A stretch of DNA of 64,000 nt, from assembly GCF_039535475.1 (NCBI RefSeq), contig NZ_BAAAXG010000012.1, forward strand, positions 248,001-312,000, read 5' to 3'. Position 1 is the stretch's first letter; each line of letters starts with the position of its first letter. Position numbers and translations under genes: made by a program. Of this stretch, positions 17,748 to 25,725 are shown in pieces. The notes under the pieces were generated by a model that was not told the origin of the DNA, did no database searches, and was given only the letters and a program-made list of their open reading frames with translations. The stretch is from Streptomyces showdoensis (GTDB taxonomy: Bacteria; Actinomycetota; Actinomycetes; Streptomycetales; Streptomycetaceae).

Positions 17748-18794
17748 CTACGCCTCCCCGCACGCCTCCCCGCCCTCCGTCGGCCCCGTCAGGCCCGCGC
17801 GCTCGGCGAGGGCGCCGCCCTGGAAGCGGCTCTCGGCGCCCAGCTCTTCGAGCAGTTCGGCGATGTGGCGGCGGCAGGTGCGCAGGGACATGCCCATGCG
17901 GCGGGCGATCACCTCGTCCTTGGCGCCCTCGGCGAGCAGCCCCACCAGGGCGCGGCGCAGGCTCGGGCCGACGTCCTTGTAGGCGGCCTCGCTGGTGCCG
18001 TGGAAGGGGATGGCGCCGGACCAGTGCTGCTCGAAGACCCGGCACAGGTACGCCACCACGTCGGGGTCCCGGACCAGGACCGCGCCCTCGCCCGTCCCGC
18101 CGTCGGCGCGGCGCGGCAGGAAGGCCACGGAGCGGTCGAACACCACGGCCCGGTCCGGCAGTTCGGCCGCCGTACGGTACTCGGCACCGGCCTCGGTGAG
18201 CCGCTCCACGTACCCCTGCGTGGAGAGGCTGGCACGCGCCGAGTGCTGATAGAGGGTGCGCATCCGCACGCCCCGGTCCAGCATCGCCAGGTCCCGGTCG
18301 ATCGCGGCGCCCAGCCGCCCGGGCGCCCGCCCGCCACCCGGCTGGATGCTGAACACCTCCTCGCGGCAGCGCGCCGACTCCTCCGTGAGCATCGCGGACG
18401 CGGAGGCCATGTCGGGCAGCAGGTCGACGCCCTGCCGGCGGGCCTGTTCGCGCCGCGCGGCCCGGTACTGCGGCATCAGCGCGTGCAGTTCGTCGCGGAC
18501 GGCCTGGGCGTGCGCGGCGGCCTGGGCGAGCTCCGCCTCCAGGGGGCCGACGACCTCCGCCGCCGCCGCGTCCGGGCTCACCGGTATCAGCTCCTCGGGC
18601 CTTCCGGGGGCCGGGCGCAGCAGCCGCAGCCGCAGCAGCGTGCGGGACGCCGCCTCCACCTCCTCCTGGCTCAGGCCGAGCGCGGGCACGACGTCGGGCG
18701 GCCAGCGGGTCAGGCTGCCGCGCGCGAGCACGTACTCGAAGACGGCGACGGCCCGTGCGTCCAGTCGTGGCATTTCATCGAGATGTGTCCCCAT
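17748..18794 (-). CDS. LuxR-type HTH regulator with N-terminal winged-helix-like domain
   Basis: 348 residues. The C-terminal 60 residues form a LuxR/FixJ-type DNA-binding domain: LVGLLAEGAKDEVIARRMGM followed by SLRTCRRHIAELLEELGA. The N-terminus (AVAVFEYVLARGSLTRWP, then LGLSQEEVEAASRTLLRLRLL) resembles the TrmB/MarR winged helix found in many Streptomyces regulators of this length. The middle (~100-270) may sense a ligand. It is divergent from the 54-residue secreted peptide gene and the LanL-like synthetase gene, with a 206-base intergenic region between, so it is the likely pathway regulator of that locus. Confidence 0.85.
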   Translation of the reverse strand: MGTHLDEMPRLDARAVAVFEYVLARGSLTRWPPDVVPALGLSQEEVEAASRTLLRLRLLRPAPGRPEELIPVSPDAAAAEVVGPLEAELAQAAAHAQAVRDELHALMPQYRAARREQARRQGVDLLPDMASASAMLTEESARCREEVFSIQPGGGRAPGRLGAAIDRDLAMLDRGVRMRTLYQHSARASLSTQGYVERLTEAGAEYRTAAELPDRAVVFDRSVAFLPRRADGGTGEGAVLVRDPDVVAYLCRVFEQHWSGAIPFHGTSEAAYKDVGPSLRRALVGLLAEGAKDEVIARRMGMSLRTCRRHIAELLEELGAESRFQGGALAERAGLTGPTEGGEACGEA

Positions 18795-18942
18795 CGGGAT
18801 GCTTTCCCCCCGCTTTGCGGCCCTGCTACTTCCGTGCCATGCAGGGTATTGCCAGGTCGCGGCCCTGGACCAAGCGGGCTCGCCGGGATGGACTGAGGAG
18901 GTCCGACGGGGTCAAACCCCGCCAGGGCGACATCCGGTGCGA

Positions 18943-18959
18943 ACCCGTCGAACACGGGT
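18943..18959. promoter_or_regulatory. inverted repeat in the regulator/peptide intergenic region
   Basis: ACCCGT-CGAAC-ACGGGT, six-base arms around a 5-base centre, 42 bases before the small peptide gene. It could be the operator of the divergent LuxR-type regulator or a small leader hairpin. Confidence 0.35.
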
Positions 18960-19000
18960 CATGCGCGCCACCCGACGCGTCCCGAACCAGGAGCCTTCGC

Positions 19001-19165
19001 ATGTCCGCAGCCGTCCGCTGTCTCCTCGCCCTCACCGTCCTGCTCACCGGCGCCGCCGCCGCGACCGCGGGGCAGCCGGGGGACGGGACGCTCACGGTGC
19101 GCACGGTCGCCGCCGACCCGATGGACACCAGCTGGGGCGACCACTACGTCAAGCCGCAGCAGTAG
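19001..19165 (+). CDS. small secreted peptide (54 aa) with MDTSWG motif
   Basis: A 54-residue gene. Residues 1-24 make a clear signal peptide (basic start, VRCLLALTVLLTG core, AAAATAG cleavage zone). The predicted mature part is about 30 residues, with VRTVAADPMDTSWGDHYVKPQQ at its C-terminus. It has no Cys after cleavage, so it is not itself a lanthipeptide core. It lies 206 bases from the divergent LuxR-type regulator and 15 bases before the LanL-like synthetase, so it probably shares the synthetase's transcript. Small secreted peptides ending in similar Asp-Thr-Ser-Trp-Gly motifs next to LuxR-type regulators occur in Streptomyces as I recall, but I cannot name a characterised one. A signalling role is inference. 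Confidence 0.65.
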   Translation: MSAAVRCLLALTVLLTGAAAATAGQPGDGTLTVRTVAADPMDTSWGDHYVKPQQ

Positions 19166-19180
19166 GACGGGACGCAGACC

Positions 19181-22018
19181 GTGTCGACCTCCCCCTCCGC
19201 GGCCCCCGCGTCCGCCGCCTCCGCGCTCACCACCGGCCCCGGCCCCCGCCGGGCCCGCCCCGAGCACGCCGCCGACCTCGCGCTCCTGCCCGATCTGGTG
19301 CGCGCCGCCGTCGCCCGCTCCGGCGCCTCCGGCTGGTCCGTCGAACCCGGCGCGTTCTGGTGCCACGTCGTGCCCGCCGACGCGGTCCGCCGGGCACAGG
19401 GCTGGAAGCTGCACGTCTCCGCCACCCCGCTGTCCGCCCCGCTGGTCCTCGCCCGCGCCGCCGAGGTGCTGATCGCCCACGGAGCGGCCTTCAAGTTCGC
19501 CGGCAGCCCCGCCCGGGTCGCCGCCCTGGTCTCCGGACGCTCCGCGCGCGGCGGGGGCGGCAAGTTCCTCACCGTCTACCCGGCCGACGACGACCGCTTC
19601 CGACTGCTCGCCGAGGAGCTGCACCGGGCCACCGCCGGCCTGCCCGGGCCCGCCGTCCTCTCCGACCGCCGCTACCGGCCCGACAGCCAGGTCTCCTACC
19701 GGTACGGCGTGTTCACCGGCGTACGGGAACTGACCGAGGACGGCGGCTTCGCGGCCCGGCTCACCGACCCCGAGGGCCGCCCGGTCGCCGACGAGCGCAA
19801 CGCCTGGTTCAGCCCGCCCGCCTGGGCCGGCGACCCCTTCCCGGACCGGCCCGCCGCCGCGCCGCGCAGCACGGCCGCCGCCCGGCCCGTCCTCCTCGCC
19901 GACCGGTACGTCGTCAGCGGCGCCATCCAGCACTCCAACAAGGGCGGGGTGTTCCGCGCCGAGGACACCCGCACCGGCGCCCAGGTCGTCGTCAAACAGG
20001 CCCGCCCCCACGTCGGCGCCGGGCTCGAAGGCCTCGACGTACGGGACCTGCTGCGCCGCGAGGCGAGCCTCCTGGCCCGCTTCGCCACGGCCGCCCACGA
20101 CGTCGTCCCGCAGCCGGTCGAGGTGTTCGAGCAGCAGGGCAGCGTCTTCCTCGCCACCGAGTCCGTACCCGGCGCGACCCTGCGCCGCACGGTCGCCGAG
20201 CGCCTCGCCGAGGACGGCGCCGCCTGCCCCGACGAACGCACCGCCGGCTCGCTGGTCTGGCAGCTGATCGAGCTGGTCGCCACCGCGCACGGACTCGGCG
20301 TCACCCTCCACGACTTCAACCCCAACAACGTCATGGTCACCCCCGACGGGCGGCTGCTCCTCATCGACCTGGAGATGGCCGCCGCCCCCGGCGAACGCTG
20401 GGTGCTCGGCGCCACCCCCGGCTACACCGCGCCCGAACTGCGCGCCGCCGACCAGGTGGCCCCCGCCTTCCCGCCGGCCGTCGACCTGTACGCCCTGGGC
20501 GCGACCGTCCTGCACGCGCTCAGCGGCGCCGACCCGCTGTTCGCCCCCGACCGGCCGGTCGCCGACGCCCGCCCCGACGAGGAGCGGCTGGCCGGACTCG
20601 TCGCGCTGCTGGCCCGCGACCACCCGCTCGTCCGCCGCTTCGCCCCGCTCGTACGGGGGCTGATGCGGGACGCCGCCGAGGACCGGTGGAGCCTGGAGCG
20701 GGCCCGGACCTTCGTCACCGGGCTCCGCGGGGACGGGGGACCGGCCCCCGCGTCCGTAACCGCGCCCGCGGCCACCCGCGAGGCGGAACCGCCGGACCCG
20801 TCGCCGACCCGCACCCGGCTGCTGCGCGACGGCCTCGCCCACCTGCTGGCCACCCTGCGCCCGGACGACCCCGAACGGCTCTGGTCCTCCGACTCGTTCG
20901 GCGAGAACTGCGACCCGGTCGCCGTGCAGCACGGCTCGGCCGGCGGGGTCGCCGTCCTGGCCCGGGCACTGCGGCACGCGGACGCCCTGGACACCGCCGG
21001 AGCGGCCCCGGACCGGACGGCGCTGCGCGAGGGCCTGGAGACCGCGGCCCGGTGGACCGCCGACCGGGTGGACACCCTGCCCGGACACCTGCCCGGCCTG
21101 CACTTCGGCCGCTCCGGCACCGCCTGGGCGCTGCTCGACGCCGCCCACGCGCTGGACGATCCCGACCTGGCCGGGCGCGCCGCCGAACTCGCGCTCACGC
21201 TGCCCGTCCGCTGGCCCAACCCCGACGTCTGCCACGGCGCCGCCGGATCCGGCCTGGCCCAGCTGCACTTCTGGCGCGCCACCTCCGACCCCCGCTTCCT
21301 CGACCGGGCGGCCCAGGCCGCCGAAGGGCTCCTGGAGGCGGGGCGGCGCACCCCCGAGGGGCTGTTCTGGCCGGTGCCGGAGGACTTCGGGTCCGCGCTC
21401 GCCGGAGCCTGGCACTACGGCTTCGCGCACGGCGTCGCCGGAGCGGGCACCTTCCTGCTGCTCGCCGCCGGGGCGACGGGGGAGGAGCGCTACCGCGCGG
21501 CGGCCGTCGAGGCCGGGGCCACCCTGGCCGCGGCCGCCCGGGGCGGAGCGGCCGGTGTCCTGTGGCCCGTGGACCGGGCCCGCCACCTGTCGAACTCCCC
21601 GGAACTGGCCCGGCACTGGTGCAGCGGCTCGTCCGGCGTCGGCACCTTCCTGGTGCGGCTCTGGGCCTCCGAGGGCGGCGCCGACGAGGGGCTGCTCGCC
21701 CTGGTCGACGGCGCGGCCCGCGCGGTCCGGGCGGGCCGGGTCACCGACTCGCCCGCCACCTGCCACGGCCTCGCCGGCAACGCCGAGTTCCTCCTCGACG
21801 CCGCCGGGCTCACCGGCGACGCCCGTCACCGCGCCGACGCGGAACTCCTCGTCGAGCACCTGGCGGCGCAGGCCGTCCTGCGCGACGGCCGGCTGCTCGT
21901 GCCCGACGAGAACCGCAGGACCGTGCTCGCCGAGTACGCCACCGGCCTCGCCGGCAGCCTCTCGCTCCTGCTGCGGCTGCACTGCGGCGGGCCCCGCGCC
22001 TGGCTGCCCGAGGGCTGA
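19181..22018 (+). CDS. class III/IV lanthionine synthetase (LanL-like)
   Basis: 945 residues in the order of the fused lanthipeptide synthetases: an N-terminal lyase-like region (~30-220), a Ser/Thr kinase-like domain (~240-510) and a C-terminal LanC cyclase-like domain (~545-945). In the kinase part, K272 (VVVKQ), D378 and N383 (LHDFNPNN) and D396 (DLE in place of DFG) fit an active phosphotransferase. In the LanC part the three zinc ligands are present: C814 (HWCSG), C861 and H862 (TCHG). Class IV enzymes keep these and class III enzymes lack them, so class IV is favoured. Such enzymes dehydrate Ser/Thr and add Cys thiols to form lanthionine. The GTG start at 19181 follows GGACGGGA. A precursor-like gene lies 100 bases downstream. 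Confidence 0.88.
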   Translation: MSTSPSAAPASAASALTTGPGPRRARPEHAADLALLPDLVRAAVARSGASGWSVEPGAFWCHVVPADAVRRAQGWKLHVSATPLSAPLVLARAAEVLIAHGAAFKFAGSPARVAALVSGRSARGGGGKFLTVYPADDDRFRLLAEELHRATAGLPGPAVLSDRRYRPDSQVSYRYGVFTGVRELTEDGGFAARLTDPEGRPVADERNAWFSPPAWAGDPFPDRPAAAPRSTAAARPVLLADRYVVSGAIQHSNKGGVFRAEDTRTGAQVVVKQARPHVGAGLEGLDVRDLLRREASLLARFATAAHDVVPQPVEVFEQQGSVFLATESVPGATLRRTVAERLAEDGAACPDERTAGSLVWQLIELVATAHGLGVTLHDFNPNNVMVTPDGRLLLIDLEMAAAPGERWVLGATPGYTAPELRAADQVAPAFPPAVDLYALGATVLHALSGADPLFAPDRPVADARPDEERLAGLVALLARDHPLVRRFAPLVRGLMRDAAEDRWSLERARTFVTGLRGDGGPAPASVTAPAATREAEPPDPSPTRTRLLRDGLAHLLATLRPDDPERLWSSDSFGENCDPVAVQHGSAGGVAVLARALRHADALDTAGAAPDRTALREGLETAARWTADRVDTLPGHLPGLHFGRSGTAWALLDAAHALDDPDLAGRAAELALTLPVRWPNPDVCHGAAGSGLAQLHFWRATSDPRFLDRAAQAAEGLLEAGRRTPEGLFWPVPEDFGSALAGAWHYGFAHGVAGAGTFLLLAAGATGEERYRAAAVEAGATLAAAARGGAAGVLWPVDRARHLSNSPELARHWCSGSSGVGTFLVRLWASEGGADEGLLALVDGAARAVRAGRVTDSPATCHGLAGNAEFLLDAAGLTGDARHRADAELLVEHLAAQAVLRDGRLLVPDENRRTVLAEYATGLAGSLSLLLRLHCGGPRAWLPEG

Positions 22019-22117
22019 ACGGCCCCACCCCCCCCATGGACTTCCGTCGGCCGCCGGCCGGCGGACGCCGGTCCCGCACGGGCCGGCACCCACCCGAGAA
22101 GAGCGAAGGAGAACGCC

Positions 22118-22243
22118 ATGATGGAGCACGACATCGACGCCCTGCAGGTGCTGCCCCAGGAGGTCCGCACCGAGGACGCCCGCGGTGAGGAGCACGCCGC
22201 CGCGCTCATCACCGCCTGCCGCTGGCTGACCAGCGGCTGCTGA
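22118..22243 (+). CDS. candidate class IV lanthipeptide precursor (41 aa)
   Basis: A 41-residue gene with a good ribosome site (GAAGGAG, 7 bases before ATG 22118; a second ATG follows at 22121). The N-terminal part, MMEHDIDALQVLPQE, is acidic and helical with a Leu/Ile pattern like the leaders of class III/IV precursors. The C-terminal part runs ALITACRWLTSGC: Thr32, Thr38 and Ser39 can be dehydrated and Cys34 and Cys41 can close up to two rings. The leader end is unknown; the Gly23 or Ala27-29 region is plausible. It lies directly after the LanL-like gene and is followed by a strong terminator. No dedicated protease or exporter is visible nearby. Confidence 0.75.
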   Translation: MMEHDIDALQVLPQEVRTEDARGEEHAAALITACRWLTSGC

Positions 22244-22255
22244 CCCACAGCCGAG

Positions 22256-22285
22256 AGCGGGACCCCTTCCCCGTGGGGTCCCGCT
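22256..22285 (+). terminator. terminator after the lanthipeptide precursor gene
   Basis: A perfect 11-bp stem, AGCGGGACCCC with GGGGTCCCGCT, around an 8-base loop, 12 bases after the precursor stop and followed by TTGGCGTTT. It ends the synthetase-precursor transcript and lies ahead of the convergent GNAT gene. Confidence 0.8.
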
Positions 22286-22330
22286 TGGCGTTTCGGGGGT
22301 CGTGCCGGGCCCGAACCCCGTCTTCCGGGC

Positions 22331-22834
22331 CTACGCCGCCCACTCCCAGCGCCGCTCCCCGTCCTCGAACGCCTCCGTCGGAGCCAGGCCCGCCGCCGTG
22401 GCCACCGCCGCCGAGGCGTGGTGGTCGGGGTGGACGTGCGCCAGGATCACCGGGGTGCCGAGCGCGCGCAGCCAGTCCGCCAGCGCGGCGGCCGCCTCCT
22501 TGGCGAGCCCGAGGCCCTGCCAGGCGGTCCCGGTCACCCAGGCGATCTCGGCCGCCCCGGCGGTGACGGTGGCCTGGACGGTGCCGACGGCGGCACCCGT
22601 GTCCCGCAGCCGCAGGACCCAGTTGCACCACGCCGTCCCCGGATCCGCCGGGCCGGCCAGCATCCGGGCGTAGCGGGCCCTGAGCTCCGGCTCGGGCAGC
22701 GGGGCGCCGCCGATGAAGACGTGCAGCGCCGGATCGGCCAGCGCCCCGGCCATCTCGGGGGCGTGGTCGAGCCGCAGCGGCTCCAGGTCCAGGCGCGCGG
22801 TGTGCAGGGGGACGGCGGTGACGACAGGGATCAT
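22331..22834 (-). CDS. GNAT acetyltransferase (RimJ/RimL type)
   Basis: 167 residues. LHTARLDLEPLRLDHAPEMAGAL at the N-terminus, the strand VGTVQATV, the acetyl-CoA pocket WVTGTAWQGLGLAKEAAAALADWL and the C-terminal HVHPDHHASAAVATAAGL match the GNAT fold in its Acetyltransf_3 (RimJ/RimL-like) form, which acetylates amines or protein N-termini. The acceptor is unknown. It is convergent with the lanthipeptide locus, with the terminator between them. A 108-bp minisatellite begins 41 bases upstream of its start. Confidence 0.82.
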   Translation of the reverse strand: MIPVVTAVPLHTARLDLEPLRLDHAPEMAGALADPALHVFIGGAPLPEPELRARYARMLAGPADPGTAWCNWVLRLRDTGAAVGTVQATVTAGAAEIAWVTGTAWQGLGLAKEAAAALADWLRALGTPVILAHVHPDHHASAAVATAAGLAPTEAFEDGERRWEWAA

Positions 22835-22874
22835 GGGACCAGTCTCGCCCGTGACCGCTCCGGCTGCTTCGGCC

Positions 22875-22982
22875 GGTCCGTTCGGTCCGGTAGGTCCGGT
22901 CAGTCCGGTCGGTCCGGTCGGTTCGGCTGGTCCGGTCGGACCGTTTGGTCCGACCAGTCCGTTCGGTCCGTTCGGTCCGGTC
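22875..22982. repeat. degenerate 9-bp minisatellite, 12 units (GGTCCGGTC-like)
   Basis: Twelve tandem 9-mers around GGTCCG[GT]TC, with single-base differences between units. The array lies between the divergent GNAT gene (start 22834) and the sulfite-oxidase-like gene (start 23106). On the plus strand it is open and would read Gly-Pro-Val/Phe, but no ribosome site supports a gene. Confidence 0.9.
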
Positions 22983-23105
22983 GCCGATCCGGACGGCCGA
23001 CCTGACGAATGTTCATATGACGGCTCCGTGAACGGCCCGCCCCGGCCCCCGGCCCGCCCCTAGGGTGTGCCGGACCCCGCCCCCGACGTGCCGAGGAGAC
23101 CCTCC

Positions 23106-24281
23106 GTGCCCGCCCGCCGCACCCTGCTGAAGGCCCTCGCCGGCGCCCCCGCCCTCCCCCTCCTGGGGAACGCGCCCGCCGCCGCCGCGCCCGCCCCCGC
23201 CCCCGGCATCGTCAAGCCGACACCGTCCGCGTACTTCACGCTGCGCGGCACCAACGCCGAGGCCCGGTACGAGACCTTCGCCGACACCGGGCCGCTCACC
23301 CCGGTCGACCGCTTCTTCGTCCGCAACCACACCACCACGCCCGTCCTCGACGCCGCCGCCTGGAGCCTCACCGTCTGGGGCGACGGACTGCACGGCCGCA
23401 CCCCCGTCCGCTTCGGCTACGGGCAGCTGCGCGACCTGCCCGCCGTCACCCGCACCGCCCTGGTGGAGTGCGCCGGCAACGGCCGCAGCCTCTACGCCAC
23501 CCAGCAGGGCGAGACGGTCACCGGCACGCCCTGGACCCTCGGCGCGATCGGAGCCGCCCGCTGGCGCGGCGCCCGCCTCTCCGACGTGCTGCGGCGCGCC
23601 GGGATCGCCGCCGACGCCGTCGACGTCCAGCCCCGCGGCCTCGACGACCCGTACGTCACCGGCGGCGTCGACCTCGGCCGGGTCCGCCGCCCGCTGCCCG
23701 TCGCCAAGGCCCTCGACGACGTCATCCTCGCGTACGAGATGAACGGCGAGCCCCTCCCGTACGACCACGGGTACCCGGTCCGGCTGATCGTCCCCTCCTG
23801 GATCGGCATCGCCTCCATCAAGTGGCTCGGCGACATCGAGGTCTCGCGCTCCCCGCTCGCCTCGCCCTGGTCCACCGACTACTACCGCCTGTTCGGCGCC
23901 GCGCATCCGCCCGGCGGCAGCGCCCCGCTCACCCGCCAGACCCTCAAGAGCGCCTACGAACTGCCCTTCGGCGCCACCCTGGAGACCCACCGGACGCACC
24001 GGCTCACCGGCCGCGCCTGGTCCGCCCACGCGCCCGTGCGCCGCGTCGACGTCTCCACCGACGGCGGTGCCCACTGGCGGCCCGCCCGGCTGCTCGACGC
24101 GCCCCGGCGGGCCGGCTGGGTCCGCTGGGCCACCACCTGGCGCCCGCACGGCACCGGGCCCGCCACCCTGCTCTCCCGGGTCACCGACGCGGCCGGCAAC
24201 GTCCAGCCGGAGCGGGCCGTCCACAACACCCAGGGGTACCTCTTCGACGCGATCGTCCGGCACCCCGTCACCCTCGCCTGA
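23106..24281 (+). CDS. Tat-exported sulfite-oxidase-like molybdopterin enzyme
   Basis: 391 residues. The N-terminus PARRTLLKALAG is a twin-arginine signal followed by a hydrophobic stretch and an Ala/Pro cleavage zone, so it is exported folded. The oxidoreductase molybdopterin-binding domain is clear: FFVRNH, then LVECAGNGR carrying the Cys that coordinates molybdenum, then RGLDDPYVTGGVDLGR and MNGEPLPYDHGYPVRL. A C-terminal Ig-like dimerisation domain follows (TLETHRTHRLTGRAW, then VRRVDVSTDGGAHWRPA). Family members oxidise sulfite or reduce sulfoxides. The GTG at 23106 has GAGGAG 7 bases upstream and opens directly on the Tat signal; the earlier GTG at 23067 is weaker. Confidence 0.88.
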   Translation: MPARRTLLKALAGAPALPLLGNAPAAAAPAPAPGIVKPTPSAYFTLRGTNAEARYETFADTGPLTPVDRFFVRNHTTTPVLDAAAWSLTVWGDGLHGRTPVRFGYGQLRDLPAVTRTALVECAGNGRSLYATQQGETVTGTPWTLGAIGAARWRGARLSDVLRRAGIAADAVDVQPRGLDDPYVTGGVDLGRVRRPLPVAKALDDVILAYEMNGEPLPYDHGYPVRLIVPSWIGIASIKWLGDIEVSRSPLASPWSTDYYRLFGAAHPPGGSAPLTRQTLKSAYELPFGATLETHRTHRLTGRAWSAHAPVRRVDVSTDGGAHWRPARLLDAPRRAGWVRWATTWRPHGTGPATLLSRVTDAAGNVQPERAVHNTQGYLFDAIVRHPVTLA

Positions 24282-24314
24282 GCCGGCCGGACCCCACCCG
24301 GCCCGCCCGAGCGG

Positions 24315-24326
24315 CGGGATATCCCG
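24315..24326. promoter_or_regulatory. 12-bp palindrome CGGGATATCCCG
   Basis: A perfect palindrome upstream of the aminotransferase-like gene, followed 8 bases later by GTATAAA, a possible -10 box. It may be an operator at that promoter. Confidence 0.35.
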
Positions 24327-24432
24327 AACCTCCGTATAAAGGCACTGGGGTCCCGTTCGCGCGGTCAGGGCCGTGTGCGCGTGCCGTTCGGGTGCCCCGG
24401 CACAGTCCCAGGAGGTCCGGGAGGTCAGGGCG

Positions 24433-25669
24433 ATGCGGCAGACAGCTCCGGAGGGCCGCGGGCCGGTGCGCTTCGGACCGCCCGCTCCGGAGTCCGGCCT
24501 CCCCGTGCTGCCCGGTCTCGCCGCCCTCCTCGCCGCCGCGGCCGGCCGGGCCGCGCCCGAACCGCCCGGCGGCGGCCCGGTCCTGCGCGGGGCCGCCGCC
24601 GGCTACTGGTGGCGCCGCGGCCTGCGCACCCACGCCGAGGACGTCGTCGCCGCCCCCGGCGCCCCGCCGCTGCTGCTCGCCCTCATCGCCGCCCACGGCG
24701 GCGACCTCCTCCTGCCGCGGCCCTGCCCCGCCTGGTGGACCCCGCAGGCCCGGCTGCTCGGCCGGCCCGCCTACCACGTGCCCACGCCCGCCGAGTGCGG
24801 GGGCGTGCCCGACCCGTACGCCCTCCTGGAGACCGTGCGACGGGTCCGCGCCGAGGGCGGCGACCCCCGGCTCCTCCTCCTCTCCGTCGCCGACGACCCC
24901 ACCGCCACCGTCGCCCCGCCCGAACTCGTCCGCGAGGCCTGCGAGGCGGCCGTCGCCGAGGGGCTGCACATCATCAGCGACGAGACCTGGCGCGACACCG
25001 TGCACCGCCCCGAGGACACGGTGCTGCTCAGCCCCGCCGAGATGTGCCCCGAGGACGTCACGGTCCTCAGCGACCTGTCCGGCGCCCTCACCCCCGCCGG
25101 CTGGCCCTGCGCCGTCGCCCGCTTCCCGCCCACCGCCCCCACCCGCACGGACCGGTACGCCGACCGCAGGGCCCGCACCCTCGACATCCTCACCGCGCTC
25201 GGCGCCCTCGTGGCCGGACCGGTCGCCCCGGCCGCCGCCCACGCCCTCGACGAACCCGAGGACGTCGTCGTGCGGATCCGGACCACGGCCGCCCTGCACG
25301 GGCGGATCGCCGCGGCCGCCCACCGGGCCGTCCGCGCCGCCGGGGCGTTCGCCCGGCCCCCGCAGGCGGGCCGCCACCTCTACGCCGACCTGGGCCCGCT
25401 GCGCGCCGGGCTCGCCGCCCGCGGCGTCACCGACTCCCTGGAGCTGGAGAACCACCTGACGGAGCGGCTCGGCACCCCCCGTCCCCGGCGGCCACCGCTT
25501 CGGCGACGAACTCGGCGCGCTCCGCGTCCGGTTCGACACCGCGGCCTTCCTGGGGGACACGGAGGAGGAGCGGACCGAGGCACTCGCCTCCGCCCGCCCC
25601 GAGGAATCGCCGCACGTGGCCCGCGCGTTGAGCACGTTCGGGGAAGCGCTGGACGAACTGGCCCGCTAG
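24433..25669 (+). CDS. PLP-dependent aminotransferase-like protein (apparent frameshift)
   Basis: About 411 residues once one base is removed. The fold-type I aminotransferase layout is visible: LRTHAEDVVAAPGAPPLLLALI, the Asp of IISDETWRDTVH that would contact the pyridine nitrogen, and the C-terminal HLYADLGPLRAGL. The segment that normally carries the PLP lysine reads VLSDLSGALTPAGW, with no Lys. The frame breaks at a run of six C (25475-25480). Deleting one C gives LGTPVPGGHRFGDELGALRV and a natural end at TAG 25667-25669. Without that fix the frame runs into the next gene as a false 884-residue fusion. ATG 24433 follows GGAGGTC. Most likely a sequence error; activity is doubtful because of the missing Lys. 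Confidence 0.75.
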
Positions 25670-25725
25670 TGGAGGCCGTCGAGGACGGCCGGCACCGGAT
25701 GGAAGGAAAGACGGAGGTCGCAGCG

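Noticed and set aside
19001..19165. 54-residue peptide as the lanthipeptide precursor
   Set aside because: It has a Sec-type signal peptide and no Cys in the mature part; the 41-residue peptide at 22118 fits far better.
18256..22188. 1310-residue plus-strand frame over the lanthipeptide locus
   Set aside because: Arg/Pro-rich shadow of the synthetase gene in another frame, with no recognisable motif.
17591..22982. CRISPR array
   Set aside because: The repeats are 9 bases long, tandem and without unique spacers; no cas genes are present.
22833..23063. Plus-strand open frame reading Gly-Pro-Val/Phe repeats (collagen-like)
   Set aside because: It is generated by the 9-bp minisatellite, has no ribosome site, begins inside the GNAT gene region and runs across the start region of the divergent gene.
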